From an uncultured Leptotrichia sp. (GTDB lineage: Bacteria > Fusobacteriota > Fusobacteriia > Fusobacteriales > Leptotrichiaceae): DNA of 13,032 nucleotides. The position numbers and the translations under genes are program-made. Every line of letters begins with the position of its first letter. The first letter of the stretch is position 1. The notes below the pieces were generated by a model that was not told the origin of the DNA, did not search any database, and saw only the letters and a program-made list of their open reading frames with translations. Of the stretch, positions 1 to 4,986 are shown piece by piece. The DNA is taken from NCBI GenBank assembly GCA_938017765.1, contig CALIJH010000148.1, forward strand, positions 1 through 13,032, written 5' to 3'.

Positions 1-8
1 TAGAATAG

Positions 9-623
9 ATGAATCTTAATGAATTAAGACCTGCCGAAGGCTCCAAAAGAGCGAGAAGAAGAGTAGGAAGAGGTCATGGAACCGGTTGGGGAAAAACAGC
101 GGGAAAAGGACATAACGGACAGAAACAGAGATCCGGTACATATGTATCACCTGTATTTGAAGGTGGACAAATGCCTATTATCAGAAGAATTCCTAAAAGA
201 GGATTCTCAAATTCGGCATTCAAAAAAGATACAATAGTAATATCATTATCAGATATTGCTGAAAAATTTGATAATGGAGATGTAGTAAGTCTGGAAACAT
301 TAGTAGAAAACGGAATAATCAAAAATTCGGCTTTCATTACTAAATATTCTGATGCTGCATTGAGAGCATTAAAAGGAAAAAAAGCTGTAAAAGAATACTT
401 GAATGAAAATGTGGAATCTTATGTAAAAGAAAAAGATTTTACAAGTCTTTTAAAAATAATAGGAAATGCTGAAGTTAATAAAAAATTGACTGTAAAAGCA
501 CATAAAATTTCTACTGCGGCAAAGGAATCTATAGAAAAAGCCGGTGGAAGTGTAGAAATACTGGAAGTAAAATCATATTCTACAAAAGCCGGAAATAACA
601 AAAAAGAAGATGAGAATAAGTAA
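9..623 (+). CDS. rplO: 50S ribosomal protein L15, with internal insertion
   Basis: Large-subunit ribosomal protein L15, which binds 23S rRNA late in 50S assembly. Seen: the N-terminal part (residues 1-75) has the family's LRPAEGSK opening, the glycine/basic RGHGTGWGKTAGKGHNGQK stretch, FEGGQMP and RRIPKRGFSN. The C-terminal KAGGSVEILEV motif lies at 177-187. The protein is 204 residues, against about 145-150 usually. Compared with E. coli L15 from memory, the excess is about 37 residues in a Lys/Glu-rich segment near 106-148, between the NGII and IIGNAEV motifs, plus a polar tail of about 15 residues. The start ATG lies 9 bases into the window, so its ribosome binding site is only partly visible. 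secY follows 43 bases downstream in the usual spc-operon order. Identity is certain; the role of the insertion is unknown. Confidence 0.97.
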   Translation: MNLNELRPAEGSKRARRRVGRGHGTGWGKTAGKGHNGQKQRSGTYVSPVFEGGQMPIIRRIPKRGFSNSAFKKDTIVISLSDIAEKFDNGDVVSLETLVENGIIKNSAFITKYSDAALRALKGKKAVKEYLNENVESYVKEKDFTSLLKIIGNAEVNKKLTVKAHKISTAAKESIEKAGGSVEILEVKSYSTKAGNNKKEDENK

Positions 624-666
624 GATTTGTATCTTGCTTTTTCTTCATATATGAGGAGTGGTAGAA

Positions 667-1974
667 TTGACTTTAACTGAAGCAATAGTAAATAGAATAC
701 AGTCTATCTTTAAGATACCTGAATTAAAGAAAAGAGTAGCTTTTACTTTAGTAATGTTTGCGGTGGCAAGAATAGGTATTCATATCGCTGTTCCCGGACT
801 TAATATGGCACTGTTTAAAAATTTTCAAAATAATGCCATTGCAGGATTTTTAAATCTGTTTTCAGGAGGAGCAGTCCAGAGAGCTTCTATCTTTTCTTTA
901 GGGATTATTCCTTACATTAATGCGTCAATCGTATTTCAGCTGCTGGGAGTTATATTCCCGAAAATAGATGAAATGCAAAAAGAGGGCGGAAAAGAAAGAG
1001 ATAGAATCACCCAATGGACGAGATACGTAACAATAGTTCTGGCACTGATACAGTCATTTGGAATTACTATAACACTTATGAACCAGCAAGGACTTGTTCT
1101 TGAGCCCGGGCCGAAGTTTATAATAAGTACAGTAGTCCTGATGACAGGAGGAACTGCATTTCTGATGTGGATTTCGGAAAGAATTTCCATAAGAGGAATT
1201 GGAAACGGCTCTTCAATGCTGATATTCCTCGGGATAGTCGCAAACCTGCCTCAGGTTATCCAGCAAATGGTGGAAAGCCTGAAAGGAGGAATAGGATATA
1301 TACTTATCGGATTATCCGTGTTACTCTTTGTGGTAATTATCGCTTTCATGGTAATTGTACAACTTGCTGAAAGAAGAATTCCTATCCAGTATGCAGGAAA
1401 AGGAAGTTTAGGTTTCGGAGGAGGACAAAGTGCTGTCGGAAGAAGAACTTATTTACCTCTGAAAATAAACACTGCGGGAGTTATGCCTATAATCTTTGCA
1501 TCAGTATTGATGGCCGCACCGCCGTTTATAGTGCAGCTGCTCAAAGCTAATGCATGGTGGCAAAACCAGTTTTCACAAACAGGAGTTTTATACTTACTTT
1601 TATTTGCATTTTTAATTATAGTATTTTCATTCTTTTATACATTGACAATAGCTTTTGACCCTGATAAAGTAGCAGAAGATTTGAAACAGAGCGGTGGGAC
1701 TATACCTACAGTAAGGGCAGGAAAAGAGACTGCTGAATATCTGGAAAGAGTTGCTACAAGAGTAACTTTTGGAAGTGCGATATTCCTTGCATTATTGGGG
1801 ATATTTCCTAATATATGGTTCGGATATGTACTGCATATACCTGTGTTACTCGGAGGAACAAGCTTACTGATCTTGGTCGGAGTGGCAGTCGAACTGATAC
1901 AGCAGATTGACTCATACTTAGCTGTCAAAAAGATGAAAGGATTTATAAGTACGAGCAAAAAAACTAACAGATAA
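667..1974 (+). CDS. secY: Protein translocase subunit SecY
   Basis: Channel-forming subunit of the SecYEG translocon in the inner membrane. It passes unfolded proteins across, or lets membrane segments exit sideways. Seen: 435 residues with ten predicted membrane spans and the family landmarks in order: the AVPGLN plug region, SLGIIPYINASI in the second span, GIGNGSSMLIF, the cytoplasmic loop RRIPIQYAGK, LPLKINTAGVMPIIFA, and the late loop with DPDKVAEDLKQSGG and TVRAGKETAEYLERV. I prefer the TTG at 667 over the in-frame GTG at 658. An AGGAG at 654-658 sits 8 bases before the TTG but overlaps the GTG, and the resulting N terminus MTLTEA resembles other SecY proteins. No intrinsic terminator follows directly; the first one downstream is at 2085-2108. 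The usual next genes (adk, map, infA) are absent. Confidence 0.96.
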   Translation: MTLTEAIVNRIQSIFKIPELKKRVAFTLVMFAVARIGIHIAVPGLNMALFKNFQNNAIAGFLNLFSGGAVQRASIFSLGIIPYINASIVFQLLGVIFPKIDEMQKEGGKERDRITQWTRYVTIVLALIQSFGITITLMNQQGLVLEPGPKFIISTVVLMTGGTAFLMWISERISIRGIGNGSSMLIFLGIVANLPQVIQQMVESLKGGIGYILIGLSVLLFVVIIAFMVIVQLAERRIPIQYAGKGSLGFGGGQSAVGRRTYLPLKINTAGVMPIIFASVLMAAPPFIVQLLKANAWWQNQFSQTGVLYLLLFAFLIIVFSFFYTLTIAFDPDKVAEDLKQSGGTIPTVRAGKETAEYLERVATRVTFGSAIFLALLGIFPNIWFGYVLHIPVLLGGTSLLILVGVAVELIQQIDSYLAVKKMKGFISTSKKTNR

Positions 1975-2002
1975 ACAGGGAAAAATAGAACAGCTTTGTG
2001 TA

Positions 2003-2031
2003 TTGAAAAATTATTTAAATTGTGATATAAT
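2003..2031 (+). promoter_or_regulatory. Sigma70-type promoter for the putative antitoxin RNA
   Basis: The -35 is TTGAAA at 2003-2008 and the -10 is TATAAT at 2026-2031, with a 17-base spacer and an extended -10 TG at 2023-2024. This is close to consensus in every element. Predicted transcription start is near 2038, about 65 bases after the secY stop. No reading frame with a ribosome binding site follows before the terminator, so the product should be a non-coding RNA. Confidence 0.8.
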
Positions 2032-2037
2032 AAGTGT

Positions 2038-2112
2038 AGGATGTATTTTGCAATGATTAGATATAGATATGTCATAAAAAAAGCAAAGGGAGAATTAATC
2101 TCCCTTTTATTT
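2038..2112 (+). ncRNA. Putative antisense (antitoxin) small RNA, about 75 nt
   Basis: A short transcript is predicted between a near-consensus promoter (2003-2031) and an intrinsic terminator (2085-2108). Seen: bases 2050-2065 are the exact reverse complement of 2214-2229 (16 of 16), which is codons 14-19 of the downstream small ORF. Bases 2067-2075 are the exact reverse complement of 2174-2182 (9 of 9), which covers that ORF's start codon. Only one base separates the two blocks in this RNA. Inference: it base-pairs with the peptide mRNA and blocks translation, like the antitoxin RNA of type I toxin-antitoxin pairs. In the par/Fst system the RNAs are convergent; here they would be tandem on the same strand. 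Ends are estimated from the promoter and hairpin. Confidence 0.7.
2085..2110 (+). terminator. Intrinsic terminator of the small RNA
   Basis: The stem AAAGGGAGA (2085-2093) pairs perfectly with TCTCCCTTT (2099-2107) around a 5-base loop and is followed by TTTTAT. It is also the first terminator after secY, so it may end the ribosomal operon transcript too. On the minus strand the same stem is followed by a run of seven T, so it could act in both directions. Confidence 0.85.
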
Positions 2113-2124
2113 TTCATTAAAAAA

Positions 2125-2133
2125 TGCTATAAT
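2125..2133 (+). promoter_or_regulatory. Extended -10 promoter for the small hydrophobic ORF
   Basis: TGCTATAAT at 2125-2133 is a perfect extended -10. The expected -35 region (about 2105-2110, TTTTAT) is weak, which an extended -10 can offset. A second TATAAT lies at 2134-2139. Predicted start is about 2140, giving a leader of about 34 nt. Confidence 0.65.
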
Positions 2134-2149
2134 TATAATGCTTTTTTTA

Positions 2150-2169
2150 TTATCTCCGAAAGGAGGTGA
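2150..2169 (+). promoter_or_regulatory. Hairpin sequestering the Shine-Dalgarno
   Basis: CTCC (2154-2157), a GAAA tetraloop (2158-2161) and GGAG (2162-2165) form a hairpin. It extends through U-G and A-U pairs to an 8-pair stem spanning 2150-2169. The GGAG is the core of the strong ribosome binding site AGGAGGTG of the 23-residue ORF, so the site would be buried in the folded mRNA. Similar occlusion of the ribosome binding site is known in type I toxin mRNAs such as fst. The pairing is read directly; its effect on translation is inferred. Confidence 0.65.
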
Positions 2170-2173
2170 AATA

Positions 2174-2245
2174 ATGACATATAATATAGCAAAAATATTA
2201 ATATATTTTTGCTTATATCTAATCATTGCGAAAAATCTTTTTTAG
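2174..2245 (+). CDS. Putative type I toxin, 23-residue hydrophobic peptide
   Basis: An ORF of 23 codons encoding a peptide that starts MTYNIAKILIYF and ends IIAKNLF. It is one hydrophobic segment of about 16 residues (5-18) flanked by lysines, typical of membrane-acting type I toxins. The ATG is 7 bases after AGGAGG, one of the strongest ribosome binding sites in the window. The mRNA is predicted to run from about 2140 to 2278. Bases 2188-2198 and 2203-2213, inside the ORF, form a perfect 11-bp hairpin with a 4-base loop, lying between the two places that match the upstream small RNA. I do not recognise the peptide as a member of Fst, Ldr, Ibs, TxpA or another named family. It could instead be a leader peptide, but no amino-acid run or attenuator linked to the next gene is seen. 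Confidence 0.65.
   Translation: MTYNIAKILIYFCLYLIIAKNLF
2188..2213 (+). repeat. Perfect 11-bp hairpin inside the toxin ORF
   Basis: AGCAAAAATAT at 2188-2198 is the exact reverse complement of ATATTTTTGCT at 2203-2213, with the loop TAAT. It fills the interval between the two antisense target sites (2174-2182 and 2214-2229). When folded it would bring them within about five bases of each other. Confidence 0.75.
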
Positions 2246-2277
2246 ATTTTTTAGGACTGTTTCGGCAGTCCTTTTTA
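2231..2277 (+). terminator. Double-hairpin terminator of the toxin mRNA
   Basis: The first hairpin is AAAAATCT (2231-2238) with AGATTTTT (2244-2251), which includes the stop codon TAG. The second is AGGACTG (2253-2259) with CAGTCCT (2266-2272), its loop containing TTCG, followed by TTTTTAT. The second is a standard rho-independent terminator. Confidence 0.88.
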
Positions 2278-2280
2278 TAT

Positions 2281-2384
2281 TTGATTTATATGTAAAAATT
2301 AAAATAAAAATCCGAAAAAATTTTTTTTGAAATAATAAAGTCAAATACTTGATTTTACTGATTTTAAAGTGCTTTTAGCTAAAT
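2281..2384. other. AT-rich spacer before the accessory operon
   Basis: This is about 100 bases of nearly pure A and T between the toxin terminator and the next promoter. I see no reading frame with a ribosome binding site, no tRNA and no clear repeat here. If the genes to the right are an inserted element, its left edge lies somewhere between 1975 and 2384, but no direct repeat marking it is visible. Confidence 0.5.
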
Positions 2385-2413
2385 TTGTTTTGAAAAAAAA
2401 TAAATGTTATAAT
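2385..2413 (+). promoter_or_regulatory. Promoter of the accessory gene run
   Basis: The -35 is TTGTTT at 2385-2390 and the -10 is TATAAT at 2408-2413, with a 17-base spacer and an extended -10 TG at 2405-2406. Predicted start is near 2420, about 34 bases before the signal peptidase ATG. No comparable promoter is evident between the following overlapping genes, so this may drive the whole run to about 12.8 kb. Confidence 0.65.
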
Positions 2414-2453
2414 AAAATAAAAATAACTTAATCAAAATATATTGGAGTATATA

Positions 2454-3068
2454 ATGAATATTTTTAAAATATTAAAAAAAGAAGCGAAACCTTTCTTTCA
2501 TAAATTAAAAAAGAATAATTTTATAACTAAACTCATAATAATGTTTCTCATTTTTTTCGTTATAACATTCTGTTTGAGTAGAATGACCTATAACGTAACT
2601 GACAGCCTGACAAAAGGTCTGTATCTGAAAAAAATTTTTCCTGAATACAGGAAAGGACATTTAGTACTTTTTATAATGGATAAAAAATATTCAAAATATA
2701 TAGAAGATTTTCCGAATAAAGATAAGATGAAAAATATATATCTGATGAAAAGAATTGTCGGAGTTGAGGGAGATATTATTGAAACAAAAAAAGACGGTAC
2801 GTTATTTATAAATGGAGAAAAAAAAGGGAAAATATTTAAAATAAAGGGAATTACTGAAAATATCGAAGATACAAAATACATACTTAAAAAAGATGAATAT
2901 TATCTAATGGGAGATACCGAAACATCTTTTGATTCACGTTATTTGGGAATTTTGAGGAAAGAGGATTTTAAATATGAAATGATACTTTTAATAAAAGAAG
3001 AAACCATTGAAAAAATTCTGAATAAGATAAATTTTGGAAAGAAAAGGATGAAAAATGAAAGAATATGA
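2454..3068 (+). CDS. TraF-like S26 signal peptidase
   Basis: Membrane-bound serine protease of the signal peptidase I clan, closest in style to TraF of conjugation systems, which matures the pilin. Seen in the 204 residues: a basic N terminus, one membrane anchor at about 24-41, and the nucleophile motif VTDSLTKGLY with Ser51 (TraF proteins usually have a Pro where Thr53 stands). The general-base motif MKRIVGVEGD follows with Lys99, then the late box GDTETSFDSRYLG at 153-165. I chose ATG 2454 because GGAG (2444-2447) is 6 bases upstream; the in-frame TTG at 2442 overlaps that site. Its stop overlaps the next gene by 14 bases. The substrate is unknown, with no obvious pilin in the window. An ordinary LepB is less likely given the small size and the TraF-like active-site box. 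Confidence 0.85.
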   Translation: MNIFKILKKEAKPFFHKLKKNNFITKLIIMFLIFFVITFCLSRMTYNVTDSLTKGLYLKKIFPEYRKGHLVLFIMDKKYSKYIEDFPNKDKMKNIYLMKRIVGVEGDIIETKKDGTLFINGEKKGKIFKIKGITENIEDTKYILKKDEYYLMGDTETSFDSRYLGILRKEDFKYEMILLIKEETIEKILNKINFGKKRMKNERI

Positions 3069-4986
3069 TAAATTTTTTAGTAACAGAGTTTTCACTAATG
3101 ATGAGATAAAAAAATTACAGGAAGAAAAAGCTAAAAACGGGAATAATAAACAGTATCTTACAAGTAAGGGGATTTACAACATTGAAAAGGAAAGAGAAAA
3201 TATAAAGATAAAAGAAAATGATTACGAGAATATAAAAGAAAAACTCAACGACATATTTAAAAAATATTATGAAAGACTTGCAAAAATGAAAATTTCCACT
3301 CTTGAGGAATTTTATGATATGATTATGGTATCATTTGTTTTTTATGAGCAATTTGAAAGAATAAGTTTGAGTAGGAATGACGGGGCAAATAGCAATCTTG
3401 GTGAGTTTAAAAACAGTATCAGGGAATATAACAGGCTGAAAGGCGAAAGGAGCAAATACAGCAGATATAATAAAAAATATATTACGGACGAAGAGATAAA
3501 GCGGAACAGGCTGGAAATAAAAAGAATAGATATTCGGATAGATGAAGCAAAAAAGGAAATAACAAAGTTTACAAATCTGTTTTTAAGTGAGCTTGGAAAA
3601 GATTATGAAAACTTTAGAAACTTTATAGAAAACGGGGAAAATATAAAAACTCTCGCACAGCTTACCACACTAAATAAAGCATTTGAAGAACTGGAAGAAA
3701 TAAACATATTTGAAAATTATACAGAAATACGGAATAAACTTGAGAATTATATCGAAGATATGAAAGATATGGGTTTTGCAATAGGTGAAAAAGATAGTGC
3801 AGGGAAAAATGTTGAAAATATTATAAGCATTCTGGACAAGGAAAATGACATAATAAATGTACTTATGCACTTTCCGTATGCAAATATTCTTATGAGAAAT
3901 AATATTATGAAATTTCCCCTCATTTCGGAAGAATATAGGGAAAATTCGAGTATAATCGAAGAAATGAAAGCCTTGAAACTGGATGTTCTGAATTATTACA
4001 AAGACAGTCTGACTTACCGTAATAATATAAAAATTGATGATGAAATAATCGAAAGCCACAGTGATACGTTGTTTTACGACCTTCTGTATTTACAGTATAA
4101 CAGAGGAAATCTTTCAGAGGAAAATGCTGACAGAAAAAATTATAAGACGTTTGATAATCTTGACAGCTCTAAAGGAAATTACGAAATAAATTCGGGAAAT
4201 AAAATAGATTTTAAAGATGAGAATGATTACGGGAAAGAAACGGAGATGAAAAAAGAAGAAGATTTGAAAGATAGCAGCATATCAGAAAAATCCGAACATT
4301 TCATACAGCGAAAAATCGGAAAATCAAAAATCCGAATTGATAAGGATAATATAACGATAAACTGTAATCTTGATGACTTTATTCAGATTTCCAATGCCCT
4401 TGAAATGATAGAAAAACTGAAAGGGGAGGACGTACAAAAGAATATTCTGGCATTTCTTGATAAAGATGATAAATACTATGAAAATAAGAAATTTAGGCCG
4501 AAAAGTAAATTTATGTCAGAAAGAGTGAATATATTAAAAAGAATAGAAACAGTAACAGAAATCGAAGAAAGGCTTATGAAAAAAGGTATGAAGCTGATTT
4601 CATCGGAAAGACGACTTATTTTCAGTTTGCTGGAAAAAACTGAAAAAGAGTCGAAAACATTTAAATCAGCTATGCTGAAAATGTTTGAAAATCCTTTATT
4701 TACTGCAAAAATAATAAAAGCTGAAAATACAACGGAAAATCAGGGATATAAAGAGCTTTGTTGGGAAATGTCGTATATCGAAAAAATGAATTATGATATA
4801 AGAAAATTCCGTATAAACGGACTTTCGGATAAAAAAGGCAGCTTGAGACAGCTGGACAATCTGTATAATTTTGACTTTGAAACTCTCGAAACGGGAAAAA
4901 TAAATCCCGAAATAATAGAAAAACTCAAGGAATATCAGGAAAATTACAGAAAAATAGTCGGCGGTGAAGATTATGAAACCTTATAA
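3055..4986 (+). CDS. Large soluble charged protein, unknown function
   Basis: I do not recognise this 643-residue protein. It has no signal peptide and no membrane segment, and is rich in Lys, Glu, Asn and Ile with long helical heptad-like stretches. It appears to have two parts: residues 1-345 (largely helical, coiled-coil-like between about 40 and 190) and 414-643, joined by a polar acidic linker at about 350-413 rich in D, N, K, E and S. No nucleotide-binding, nuclease or protease motif is evident. The start ATG overlaps the end of the signal peptidase gene by 14 bases, with AAGGA just upstream; its own end overlaps the next gene, so translation is probably coupled. The position suggests a cytoplasmic partner or substrate of the envelope proteins encoded to the right. 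That is inference only. Confidence 0.75.
   Translation: MKEYDKFFSNRVFTNDEIKKLQEEKAKNGNNKQYLTSKGIYNIEKERENIKIKENDYENIKEKLNDIFKKYYERLAKMKISTLEEFYDMIMVSFVFYEQFERISLSRNDGANSNLGEFKNSIREYNRLKGERSKYSRYNKKYITDEEIKRNRLEIKRIDIRIDEAKKEITKFTNLFLSELGKDYENFRNFIENGENIKTLAQLTTLNKAFEELEEINIFENYTEIRNKLENYIEDMKDMGFAIGEKDSAGKNVENIISILDKENDIINVLMHFPYANILMRNNIMKFPLISEEYRENSSIIEEMKALKLDVLNYYKDSLTYRNNIKIDDEIIESHSDTLFYDLLYLQYNRGNLSEENADRKNYKTFDNLDSSKGNYEINSGNKIDFKDENDYGKETEMKKEEDLKDSSISEKSEHFIQRKIGKSKIRIDKDNITINCNLDDFIQISNALEMIEKLKGEDVQKNILAFLDKDDKYYENKKFRPKSKFMSERVNILKRIETVTEIEERLMKKGMKLISSERRLIFSLLEKTEKESKTFKSAMLKMFENPLFTAKIIKAENTTENQGYKELCWEMSYIEKMNYDIRKFRINGLSDKKGSLRQLDNLYNFDFETLETGKINPEIIEKLKEYQENYRKIVGGEDYETL

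Noticed and set aside
1635..2117. Minus-strand ORF of 160 codons overlapping the secY end and the small RNA
   Set aside because: Most of it is a shadow of secY. It has no convincing ribosome binding site, and its sequence is low-complexity of the kind produced by the opposite strand of AT-rich coding DNA.
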